A stretch of 64,000 nt of DNA from Apostichopus japonicus (lineage: Eukaryota; Echinodermata; Holothuroidea; Aspidochirotida; Stichopodidae), in NCBI RefSeq assembly GCF_037975245.1, contig NC_092579.1, positions 11,000,678-11,064,677 of the forward strand, in the 5' to 3' direction. Shown piece by piece: positions 52,601 to 63,291 of the stretch (positions are counted from its first letter, which is position 1; each line of letters begins with the position of its first letter). The notes under the pieces are model-generated. The model ran no database searches and was not told the origin of the DNA. It saw only the letters and a program-made list of their open reading frames with translations. The position numbers were made by a program, and so were the translations under genes.

Positions 52601-54807
52601 AGCAAGTCAAAATAAGAAACTGACAACCAGGTGCTTGAGCCGAAGGAATCTATGCAATCATGAGTGCGTGGGTGGGTATGTTGGTGTGTGACACAAAGCT
52701 TGTAAGTAGGTTTTATCGGCACTCCAAAAGTGGATTGAGGTCACACTTGGTACAGAAGTTGCCCATCATTAGTAGACGATCTCTATTTATTTTGGTTCCA
52801 ATGTCATGAATATTTATGAGTGGGCAGGGCTTAGAGCGAATTCTCGAAAATGTCAATATATCGGCAACTGCATGTCCGATTTTGATCAAACTTGTTTTGA
52901 TGGCATTGGTAGGTGGTTTGATACGTTTGTGTGGTACGAAATTTCATCTCATGAAAATTCTGAAGGGGCGGAACGTAGTGCAATTTTGCTCATGACCAGA
53001 CGTTATTTGTTTTTACAAAAGTAGCCCCTGTTATTTGGTCATCTGTATAATCGGATTAAACATTCGTTTTTACAAACTATTACTTTTCCATTAGACACGG
53101 TTTTCCATAACATGTAATACACTTCTTCATTTTGAAACTATATGCAAAAGACAGCTGAATCATATTCATGTACAAAGTTTTTTACTGAAGTTATTCACTT
53201 CATATCATAATTCCAGTCTTATCAAACTATCTATTTCCAAATAAATTATTTTGTATTCCTTGCCAGAGGCTCAAAGAATCTATGCAATCATGATTGTGTG
53301 TCAGGATGTCCTCCTGTAGGTATGAATACAGGTTCTAGAAAACCTGTATTCTTGATTCTGTTGAACATGCCATGTAACAATTCAGTAAATCTAGATTAAT
53401 GGTATTTTTTTCGCAAAAATGAGTATCTTAAGCAAGTGTACAACAATGAAGCTTTCTACATACGGTTCGAAAAGAAGCCTACCAGACAACGTCAGTAGTG
53501 ACCTCATTCTGTTTGTGAACACCACCATTCAAAACGCGGTGTTTACAGATTTCTGGTTGTTACGTGCAGCATTCACACATACCTTTCATTATCTTGGGCA
53601 GTCTCAAGGAAGTAGTCTACCCCTATTGTTTATTTATTGTTCCAGTAATCCAGTAATAAGAGAGGTTAAAATTAATTTTCCCACATGAAGCACAGCTATG
53701 GTCAAACTTCATATTTGGTGGATAGGTCCACAATCAGTGGCGGCTGTGCATGATATTTATTCAGAGAGAACAAACCGCAGGGGGGCTTTTACCTTCACAA
53801 CATATCATTTTATACTTCCCCAGTCTTCTCAACCGATTCTTTCCCCCAAAATAGTACTTATTTATTATGTGTGCTCCAAAAGTCACCTATATTTCAACTA
53901 AAAATTTTATATCACCTTGCCGACATGTAATATCCAACACATTCCTGCCATTTAGTCTTTAGACAGACTATGACATTGTTATTGTTTTAAGTTTCTTTTT
54001 ATATTCCTTTTACATCATTTGTTCTTTATTTTTATGTGTATAGTTCTATCAGCCATTTCTAGAATAGTATTGAAATAAAACGAGCCTATAAAACAAACAA
54101 TTACGACTATGTCATTTCTTTACATTTTAATATGTTGAAAATGCTGAAAATTTGAGGTCAAATTACTAGACATTGTTGGATCAACATGAAACTTGGTACC
54201 CTTTAGCCAACATTTCGTAATGCAAAATGGGGAGGTCATTTTACTAGACATTTATTCATGCTTGAATAGAATCCTCAAATTTGATTGGTGTTATCATGAG
54301 GTTATCTAACGAATAATCAACTGTGTTTAATGCTATCGCTGGATGCACTCTGACTTCGCTTGTATTAAACCCAGAGCGTTGATTATTCTATATATAACCT
54401 CACTCTAGACATAATTGTTAGATCAACATGAAACTTGGCACATAAGGTCATTGGAGCAAATTTGGTAATAATCATCAAAGTTCACAGGAAGTATATCTTA
54501 TTAACCGCAGCAGCTATATTGACATGGTTTGCTATATAGTTGTAGGCTCATTTGCTCTGGAACTGGTGATTTGCATGGATACCGATGAAAAAACCACTGA
54601 TAGCTCAACCATGCGAGACACTTGAGACGGATCACCTTGATTTATTTCTCAAGAAATGTTTCAATAGCATTTTACATCGGTGGAAATAATATAGATGGAG
54701 ATACAGCTGCATTGCTGCTCTTGTTTTGTAAGGATTACAAATGGATCTTTATATAATATGTGTGTAGGGTGTCAAGTTTGTCAACCTTTTGCTATTTCTT
54801 CTCTTAG
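52601..54807. other. No gene; dispersed repeats
   Basis: ATCTATGCAATCATGA words at 52647 and 53278 (also in 19500 region). 52720-53040 carries a repeat with TGTCCGATTTTGATCAAACTTG. 54150-54440 contains CTAGACATTGTTGGATCAACATGAAACTTGG and a second copy 270 bp on, inverted with respect to 51500-51740. Frame 53419-53688 (89 codons) has no recognisable feature. Confidence 0.5.
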
Positions 54808-54834
54808 GTACCAAGGTAAAGAAATTACACCGAC
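54808..54834 (+). other. Possible alternative last exon or 5' UTR exon start
   Basis: Good acceptor TTCTTCTCTTAG precedes GTACCAAGGTAAAGAAATT, which ends in TAA at 54838-54840 in the frame compatible with the donor at 52361. The same acceptor could instead open the first exon of the Ig gene (ATG 54872). Undecided. Confidence 0.35.
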
Positions 54835-54871
54835 AGAGTAACTCCATGCATCAATTTCGGCATCAACTGAA

Positions 54872-54929
54872 ATGAAAATGAAGGATATTAATCTGTGTAT
54901 TCTTTGTATGCTGTTTAGCTTGCTTCCAG
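54872..54929 (+). CDS. Ig-superfamily gene, exon 1 (signal peptide)
   Basis: ATG 54872 begins MKMKDINLCILCMLFSLLP, a short basic start plus hydrophobic core of a secretory signal peptide, ending in phase 1 at CTTCCAG|GTGAGT. Phase 1 after a signal-peptide exon is the rule in Ig-superfamily genes, and the next Ig exon (60145) begins in matching phase. The start codon choice between 54872 and 54878 is open. Confidence 0.75.
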
Positions 54930-55916
54930 GTGAGTCAGGCTCTTAAACTATATATTATGTGACAGAATGCATATGGTACTCAATAAATTTTCCTTGTGTG
55001 TGGGTGTGTGTGCATGCACTTGTTTTGTATTATGAATGAGGACATGAAAAAAGGAATTCAAAGTCCTCAGACATCATTCAAAAGAATCCCCAAGTCCTCA
55101 GATGAATTTTGTTGTTCAGATGTATTGTTAGGTTAGGTAGGGTACATGGATTTGAACAATTGGAAAGACAATCGGGTCCTCAATCGGGTCAGTCTGAATG
55201 TAAAACACATCTGCGTGTATGTTTGTGTGTGTGAATGAGACACTTGCTCTAAACATGGATTAACTTCATACTCTGTATGTGGATCGGTCTTATTGTGTAC
55301 AAGAAATCTATTTTCTTCTGGGTTGGTCAAAGGTCATTTCAGGTCAAGTCTGAAAACTTTGTAAACATGATAACTCACAAAGTACATCTTTGTTAAACTT
55401 CATTAGTATGTAGATTCAGCTTGGTGAATGCATGAACCCTATTGAAATTGGTATAGGTCAAAGGTTACTTGAGGTCAACAGATTTCAAAGTTTGCAAACC
55501 TTGTTAAACATGATAACTCCAAAATTAAAGCTACAATTAGCCTGCGAGTTCTCTGATGCTATGATTTTCGTTGGTCAATTTCAGTTCCGTTAATTTTTTT
55601 TGGAAAGGGCTCTATATACTGTAGGTACTCAACATAACATGTTCAGTCATCCAGGAATTGAAATCTGCTTCAAAGAGTTGATATTCTTGCTGTTTGGTTG
55701 TTTTCAACACACTCAAGTGCCCCTCATCAGTTTTCACCCTCATGAGCTTCAAGGCTTCAACACGTTGCTGTATCTCAAATGGTGTAAACATTGGGTCAAT
55801 AAGTTATATCCAATGGTCTCAAAATTGGCTATATTCTCTGTGATTTAGACGAGATGATGTTATATTTCACAGTTTAAATGATATCATGTATAGTAACTCT
55901 TATTCGATAATAACAA
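54930..55916. other. Intron 1, left part
   Basis: 55330-55545: two units of GTCAAAGGT(C/T)A...AGGTCAA...AACATGATAACTC about 120 bp apart, a dispersed repeat. TG-run at 55200-55230. No exon seen. Confidence 0.55.
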
Positions 55917-57128
55917 AAAAAATAAAAAATAAAAATCATTCATTTTTAAATAAAAATCATTCATTTATTGAAACCAGTATAAATATAGCATATTTATAAA
56001 AAGGAGTACACATGTCAAACTCAAAAATAAATAAATATGAAAACCATGATAGATAAGATGTTCAAAAGATTGCACAACAAGAAAGCGTTAAAACTATGTA
56101 CATTACTAGAACTAGGTGAAACAATGAGTAAAATTAAATGAAAGGTTCCAAAATACCAAATTGAATGTAAATTGCAGCACGGTAGATGAAAGAGTTCTTA
56201 TAATGTTGAATTCTATATTTTGGCAAGATATGAGGGTTCCTAAGATTCCTGGTAGCTTTCACCAACAGACAATTAAGTGGCCCATGTAGTGGGTGATCTT
56301 TGTCATCTCTAATTTTATTTGTCATCCTTACAAATTCATTCTTTGCAGCTGTGTTTACTTGATCCTTCAGTAATAGCTGGCTTACATTCAATATACGTGA
56401 AGTATACTTAAGGAATCTCATCAGTCTATGCTTGTCAGAAGATGATATAAAGTGATACCATACAGGAACAGCATAAAGTAAATGTGGCAGAATAAAGGAG
56501 CTGAACACATTTTTCCTTGCACCTTCATTAAAGAATGACACAATATAGGCAAGACTTGAAACAAAATAATACACTTTTTTCAAGATTTTCGAGATATGCG
56601 ACGTGAACGTTAGATTATCATCAATGCATACTCCTAGGTATTCAGTTCTTGATGTTCGTTCTACCTCAGATTCATGTATGGTGACACCTTGTGATCTTGC
56701 AGACAGAAGACCTTGATGTTTTATATTGATGTTAGCAAAGCACATTTCCTTCGACTTCTTAGCATTTAGCAACAAATTCTTTCTATCACATGTTGAAACC
56801 ACGTCGTTGACTGATTGCTGATAGTTCAGCTGATCATTGACACATGAACTCTTGGATATTTTGCATAATATAGCAGTGTCATCGGCATATTTTGTGATTG
56901 AGATATGACCACCAGACTTGATTTCATCCGTATATAATGTGAAGAGTAAAGCAGACAATGGACCACCCTGAGGCACTCCAACTTTAATCTCTGACCTATC
57001 AGACAACCCATTCTCCAATTTAACGTGTCTTGACCACCCAGTTAAGAACTGAGCAAGCCAGTGTAGGAGCCAAGGTTCAGTGATGAAACCTGACAGATCT
57101 GTAATTAATTGATTTGGTAGGACGGTAG
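55917..57128 (-). mobile_element. 5'-truncated L2/Rex-like LINE in intron 1
   Basis: Minus-strand insertion. The 3' end (left) has two units of AAAAATCATTCATTTTTAAAT and an AAATAAAAAAT tail, as for LINEs with microsatellite-like 3' ends. Coding frame extends from about 57120 down to a stop at 56134. No 5' part, so retrotransposition stopped early, the common fate of LINE copies. Confidence 0.85.
56134..57120 (-). pseudogene. LINE reverse transcriptase, C-terminal half
   Basis: Open without ATG from about 57120: LTGWSRHVKLENG, then VGVPQGGPLSALLFTLYT (the GVPQGG motif of RT), SITKYADDTAIL with the catalytic YADD, KKSKEM and TEYLGVCIDDNLTFTSHI (thumb region), and a C-terminal domain of about 150 residues (SSFILPHLLYAVPVWY). 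The order is that of L2/CR1-group LINE ORF2. A full ORF2 would have an endonuclease plus the fingers domain upstream; these are missing here. No internal stop, so the copy is fairly young. Confidence 0.9.
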
Positions 57129-57561
57129 GACAAATTTAAAGAGGTAGTGACAGAGCTGATTTTCTACCTTAAAATTGGTAAAATGAAAACGTCCATTTGC
57201 TCTTGCATCTGTGTGTCTATATTTCACATTGAAAGCTGTTCTTTCTGGATGAAACATTTTGGAATGAAACTTCAATAAGTCTGTTAAATCCTTACCAGTG
57301 AATTAATTGGTTGATGCCCACCCAGATGTGCTGCAGTACCAAATAAAAGGGCTATACATCTCTGATCTTTTCTGGCTCTCACTCAACTCTTGGGCAACTT
57401 TAACTAACTTGCACTACATTATTTAGACAGTTACTGTATGTGGAATTTGAGCAAACTATGGCAAAGAATCACAAAGTCAACTGGCTTTCTTGTTCCAAGT
57501 AACAACACTACAACATGATCTGCAATGCCATTGCTCTAGCAGTTTGACCATTTGATGCACA
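57129..57561. other. No gene; intron 1
   Basis: AT-rich intron sequence, no feature seen. Confidence 0.45.
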
Positions 57562-58429
57562 CCCCAGGAAAAAATTTACCTCAAATTTACCGCGGTAACA
57601 TACCACACTTTTACCCCGGTAAAACCGGGGTAAAAACGCGGTAAATTTGTTGTACATTACCGCGGTGTTTTGGCCCTATGGACGCGGTAAACCGCGGTTT
57701 ACCGCAGTAAATTACCACAAATTTACCATGGTTTTACCTCACTTTTACCCCAATGTCACCGCAATTTACAACGGTGTTACCATACTTTTACCGCGCTTTT
57801 ACTACACTTTTACTACGCTTTTACCCCAAATTTACCACAGTTTTACCGTTCTTTTACCCCAATTTTACCGTATCTTTACCACGCTTTTACCACAGTTTAC
57901 CGTTCTTTTACCCCAATTTTACCGTAGATTTACCACGCTTTTACCTTAGTTTTACCTCAATTTACCATACTTTTACCACGCCCTTACCACATTTTACCCC
58001 AATTTTACCGTAGATTTACTACGCTTTTACCTTTGTTTTACCTCAGTTTACCATGATTTTACACTAATTGCAGGACAGTTTTACCTTACATTGAGCATGA
58101 TTTTGTCCTTATTTCAATTAGCATGTACACCATATATTCCTTTGAATTTCACCCACCAGTGTACTGTATTATGATTTGGCTATATGCCGTTACCCTTATT
58201 GTAATGGTTGTATGCCTGACATATAAGTCCTCAGTTGTAGAATGCATCAGTTTTTAATTCATCAAATCCATGGAGGTTTCACACATGAAAAAGCTTTGTT
58301 GAATTTCATTTACCCTAGCTGGTATGATTCCTGACTCTCTTCTTTTGACTAGATTGGTAGTCCAGATTGGACTTTTGATCTCTTATTGTCCTCAAAGACT
58401 TGTTTTAAATGGAATGAGTACTCTGAACA

Positions 58430-58797
58430 GATGATGATGATATGATACACCTCGTATTACGCTTCCACCCGAAGGTGCTTCAGCAGACTAAGGAAATCCT
58501 TAGTCGGAAATTATTGAGGTTCCAAGTTTTTGTGCGTGGAAGGACACCGGCGAAACTCGCCTTCTCTTTTTCGAATAGTGCCCTGAAGTAACGAGGCAGG
58601 GGTGTGTAGTCCTGCTCCCGGGACCGCAATTTAACGTCCCCTCCGAAGGACGTGAGTACCGCTTTCCACGTGTAGCCACTTTCCTACCACGAGAAAGGAG
58701 CGGGGTGAAAATTGGTGTCAGTGTCGACACCGAGGTTTGAACCAGGGACCTCAGGTACTGCAGACGTGCACTCTCCCGTTCTGCCACCTCACCGCTC
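58430..58797 (-). mobile_element. tRNA-derived SINE
   Basis: Minus strand: tRNA-like head near 58797 with an A-box-like GTGGCAGAACGGG and B-box GGTTCAAACCTC, a central region (GACGTTAAATTGCGGTCCC) common to tRNA-type SINEs, and a 3' tail ending ATCATCATC. Perfect 11-bp duplication TACTCTGAACA at 58419-58429 and 58798-58808 proves a retrotransposed insertion. Open frames across it are not genes. Confidence 0.9.
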
Positions 58798-59439
58798 TAC
58801 TCTGAACATAATTACATAGACTTGTCAAGTCATTTATTGGACCTGACAGAGAATACCCAAATATGAGGACACTGATTGGTCAATTTTTGTGTGCCACAGT
58901 GTTGAGGCACAGAACCTATGCCTTATGTGTGCTAGTTTATATAGTTCTTTTTTCATTTTAAAGGCTTTTAGGTTCTCCCTAATAATGAAAAAAGAATTAA
59001 TTGTTGTCTCCTCTCAAATATATCAGGGATTCCATGAAGGAATTCTCTATGTATCTATCCTCTGCTTGTTTTTTTTTAGGAAAAGAGATGCATACTATAA
59101 CATATAAGAATAGCAGTTTGTCTCTCTTCTTTATTCAACTCATATCCACAGGTAAATTATATTGCCAACATTAAGATATGAGTAGAACAAAAGGTTTGTC
59201 ATATCAGTATTGCAAAAATATGGGACAAAATCATGGAAAAATTGCTGTAAATGTACCATCATGTTTCATAGTGTGACCCATATATGTTCTACTGTGGTAC
59301 AATTATGGTAAATTTACCATAGTATAATTGCACCGTATAGTTTTACCCTATTTTTACTGTGGTTAATCATGGCACAATTGTAGGAATTTCACATATGTAG
59401 TTTATGTACCATATAAACTTACCCTACTTTTACTACAGT

Positions 59440-59970
59440 AATATCATGGTAAAACTATGGTAAATTTACCGTAGTAAATGTACCACACTTTTACCCTACT
59501 TTTACCGCGGTAATACCATGGTAAAACTGTGGTTAATTTACCGTAGTAAATGTACCGCACTTTTACCCTACTTATACCGCGGTTATATCATGGTAAAACT
59601 GCGGTAAATTTACCGCAGTAAATGAACCACACTTTCACCCTACTTTTACCGCGGTAATACCATGGTAAAATTGTGGTAAATTTACCGTAGTAAATGTACC
59701 ACACTTTTACCGCGGTAATACCATGGTAAAACTGCGGTAAATTTACCGTAGTAAATGTACCACACTTTTACCCTACTTATACCGCGGTATAAGTAGGGTA
59801 AAACTGCGGTAAATTTACCGCGGTAAATGTACCGCACTTTTACCCTACTTATACCGCGGTAATATCATGGTAAAACTGCGGTAAATTTACCGCGGTAAAT
59901 GTACCACACTTTTACCGCGGTAATACCATGGTAAAACTGCGGTAAATGTACCGCAGTTGATTTTACCACA
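59440..59970 (+). repeat. Tandem array of TTTACCG units
   Basis: Roughly eight units of about 60-75 bp: GTAAATGTACCACACTTTTACC, CCTACTTATACCGCGG, TACCATGGTAAAACTGCGG. Every unit can fold on itself. Confidence 0.85.
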
Positions 59971-60144
59971 ATTTTACCACACATTTACCCTATTTACCAC
60001 ACATTTACCATAGTTTACCGCGGTAAAATTAGGGTACATTTTTTGCTGGGACCTGTAAATGAATATTAAAGAAATTAGTAACTAAGTAATAAATGTTAAC
60101 TTTGTATAACATTTTATTTGATCTCCTTTCTCATGTCTCACTAG

Positions 60145-60450
60145 TCGTGGAAGCAGAAACTTTGAAACCTTCAGTAGTAGCACAGGAAGGATATGCTGCG
60201 AAAATAGATTGCCCGACAATAGAAAGTTATGACTCATATCTCTGGAGGAAAGGAGACTCTAATGAGGACAGCACAAAGGTTGCTTCTTTTGTTGATGGTG
60301 TACCTAGAGCAATCTCTGAGAATTATGCGGTTACAGCTGATGGAACACTTTGCATTCAAAATGTTACTCTAAAGGACGAAGGAAATTATTTCTGTCGAGG
60401 AGTGTCACTTAAATCTTCGTTCACAATAGAAATAATAGTACAAGTACAAG
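60145..60450 (+). CDS. Ig-superfamily gene, exon 2 (V-like Ig domain)
   Basis: Acceptor CTCATGTCTCACTAG, donor CAAG|GTTAGT; 306 nt, phase 1 at both ends. The exon encodes one Ig domain: AKIDCP with the first Cys, YLWRKG with the core Trp, then LCIQNVTLKDEGNYFCRG with the D-x-G-x-Y-x-C motif and second Cys. Joined to exon 1 it gives a signal peptide followed by a V/I-type Ig domain, so the protein is secreted or a membrane receptor. One potential N-glycosylation site (NVT). Confidence 0.9.
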
Positions 60451-60773
60451 GTTAGTTACCATAAAAGATCATGCTTAAATGTAATTTATGGAGGTTTTAC
60501 CTAGTGCTAGTTTCACCCATATGTAGCAATACCTATAATTTACCAAACTTTTAAACTCAGCCTGTACCACAACTTTGCTGTGTCATCCCAAATGGCATTT
60601 TCATGTCTGCCTATTATCAAAATATGATTATTTTATGCGTTTAGTTATATATTGGAATAATTGTCTACCGGGCCAGGAAATCCGAGCGGGATAATACCAC
60701 CTGGTTAATAGCCAAAAGTGTGAAATAATGGGAAATAATGAAATGTTGAAAGGTAGTTTATGTAAGTATATAT
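60451..60773. other. Intron 2, left part
   Basis: No feature besides AT-rich sequence. Confidence 0.5.
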
Positions 60774-62507
60774 TAGTGTTCAAACGATTAACCTAATCGG
60801 AATCGGTACGAATATTGCATAATCGGAACATAATCGGAATCGGTAAAAATTACGTGGAATACCAGTTATGTCATACCGATTATTCAAAAACATATGGAAG
60901 ATGAAAATATCATTATTCAAAAACATATGGAAGTTGAAAATATCAACTAATGTATTAGGTTTGTTCTTTTACTACGAAATATTAAAATAAGACACCCTCT
61001 ATCCGTCTTTCACAGTGTATACTTTCATCAATTTACGCTGCCAGGGTCGCCGATTTTGCTTCCCTCGTGGTTAGTGACTTCAAATTTCTTGGCACAGTAA
61101 GCATAGCAGCAATACCAATTTCGCTAATTAACGAATGTGCTTGACAGGGTCGGAAATAAGCGAGGGCGATGGGCGATTCACCCTCGCAAGTGCTAAAAAG
61201 CCCTCCTAAAGCACAATTACGAGTGCAAAAAAGAAATATAAGAAAATCGCCCTCGTTATATCAGGTGTCTGTGTAAAATTAATTGTGACATGCATTTGCT
61301 TTAGCTAGGAATTGCAGTTGCAGCGCGAATCGCGCAAACAGTTTTCACATCCCGCATCAAATTTGAAGCAGTGCGAGAGGGTCGCGCACAATCACCGGGC
61401 AGTTCTCGTGGCAAATTACGGCCTGCACGAAGCAATTTCAGTACCAGCGAAAATAACCTAAAATCCTCACAAATCTCCGACCACATGGTAGCCTTACTTC
61501 ACACTAAGTCAACTGCATGGAAATCTAACCTTGCCGTCTGTTTATTCGCTCTAGTTGTGTCGCAAATAAAAAATAAAAATATCCACGGACACTTAAATCT
61601 TCGACCACATGTTAGCCTAACAACCACACTAAGTCAATGGGAAATGAAGCCTAACCATCGGTTTGCAAAATACAAAAAATGCGTAGCTTACTTTACAACT
61701 TTCAATTTGCTGGAAGTCGGCATTTGTTTGGAAGGTACTGTAAGTGATATGTCTTATAGAGGGAATGTTATATTTTATATTGGAGTAGTTTCTAGTTGTT
61801 ATTATTTCTTTACATCAATCTGGTATTACATATTAGAGTAATTTTAAACAAATTACGATGGTACAATTTGATTTTCAGTTTGATTGGCCTAAGCTTACAT
61901 TTTCTAATTGAACCTGAATGGAGTTAAATAGGTAATGACTAGGTATGTTTAACTTCAAGTTCGTAACATTTCTATTTGTTCATAAACGGTATCATACTGA
62001 AAATAAGTACAAAATAATGTCGGAATGAAGGCAATATGTCATTAAAATTTACACTTTGGTAAAGATTGAAGATGGATGGTTTGTCTGAGATACTTTTTGA
62101 GATGGATATTTTGAGTAACTATTCTTAGCCCATTTCAAGCCATTAACAGGTGACATTCACGTCGTGGTGGTTAGGCCATTCGCTTAGCACAGTGCTGACT
62201 AGGTAGGATGTCATATTTCCGTATTTTGGAAATTAAAAAAAAAAAAAAAAACTTTTTTTTCTTTCCGAGAAACTCCAGAGGTAATTTGGTACATACAAAA
62301 TGATACCTTAGAGCCTTGTATAACAACGAAGCAAAAGGAAACAGGGGAAAAATAACAACAATAATTGTTTCTGTCAAACTTTATTGCCGATTTCGTATAT
62401 ACGGGATATTTTCTCATTTTCAAATAATCAGAATCGGAATCGGTACGATTATGAAAAAAATAATCGGTAATCGGTATTTTCTGTTATTCATAATTGGTTG
62501 AACACTA
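60774..62507. mobile_element. hAT-like element, 1734 bp, in intron 2
   Basis: Ends TAGTGTTCAAACGATTA and the inverse of TAGTGTTCAACCAATTA; subterminal AATCGGAATCGGTACGA at both ends. Flanks GTATATAT and ATATATAT agree at 7 of 8. The interior right part matches 13608-14180. A separate CAGGGTCGGAAATAAGCGAG segment at 61147 could be a further nested end. A 156-codon frame (61371-61841) shows no domain. No transposase: non-autonomous. Confidence 0.8.
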
Positions 62508-62958
62508 ATATATATGTGTTCTTATACTCGTTTGTTAAGTCTATAGGATTCCTGGCCAGCATTCGAGATGTGAGGGGAAAGCAAATCCCCCCCTCCCCAT
62601 TTTGATTAACGCTTGCATTAATATGACTTTTTATGACACAATATAGACTGTACCTTTCTGTTCATATTTCCCCGTTATTGAAATCCCAATATTGCCCAGT
62701 ATTTCAGGGCATCTATACTTTAGGGTTACTTCTTCATCATTTTCTGTTCAGCTTGAAAATATAAGTTTTTTGCTGGGAATGTAGAATCCTGATAGTTATA
62801 TTGAAAGACAGTATGACTAACAATGACTACTTAATTGACTATGTACAGTATATGCTTGTTTATTAAAGAACAACCATTTTACTTTTTATGATAACTCTTG
62901 TTGTGAGTTGACCCAGACACATTCACAAAAGGAAACACATCATTTTTGATTTTCTCAG

Positions 62959-63291
62959 CTTTTCTTCCGGATTTTGAGTTGAGCATTGATCAATGCGGTA
63001 CTGAAAGCAGTTGCTTGCGATACATCGATTTTTCTGAACCAATTGAGTTGATATGCAGAGGGAAAAATGCATCTCCATCAGTGACGTTAAAATGGTTTAG
63101 TGGATCCAGAGAGATAGAAAGCAATATTAATGTAGCCAAATACTATCAGGAGGACGTGCATTCATCTACAATGATCATAAGTACATTAAAAGCTGTCTAC
63201 AGAACCCCAATAACACTGACTTGTCAAGCAGTAGATACCAAGAACAGAACAGATTGTGGTAGATTTGTGAAGATTCGACTTGAGCCGCCAG
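62959..63291 (+). CDS. Ig-superfamily gene, exon 3 (second Ig domain)
   Basis: Acceptor GATTTTCTCAG, donor CCAG|GTGAGG; 333 nt, phase 1 at both ends. Encodes IELICRG (first Cys), LKWFSG (core Trp), and ITLTCQA (second Cys), a C2/I-type Ig fold; an extra Cys pair QCGTESSC lies near its start and a NRTDCG near its end, with NRT as a glycosylation site. The gene continues past the window: no transmembrane segment or tail has been reached. By composition it resembles diversified invertebrate Ig receptors; the exact family is unknown. Confidence 0.88.

Larger units (their letters stand above)
57562..60052. mobile_element. 2.5-kb inverted-repeat element with TTTACC arrays
   Basis: Left end CCCAGGAAAAAATTTACC and right end the inverse of CCCAGCAAAAAATGTACC. 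Just inside each end is an array of TTTACC/GGTAAA words: 57575-58060 (irregular 12-20 bp spacing, mostly TTTTACC on the top strand) and 59230-60045 (tandem units near 70 bp containing palindromes TTTACCGCGGTAAA and TACCATGGTA). The middle (58080-59230) has unrelated sequence and a SINE. No transposase. Target duplication not clear. Confidence 0.75.

Noticed and set aside
57647-58013. Phe/Tyr/Leu-rich frames of 86-100 codons
   Set aside because: Products of TTTTACC arrays, not genes.
58500-58787. 95-codon Arg/Ser-rich minus frame
   Set aside because: Covers the tRNA-derived SINE.
61371-61841. 156-codon plus frame within the intronic hAT-like element
   Set aside because: No hAT transposase motif; related copy at 13608 lacks it.
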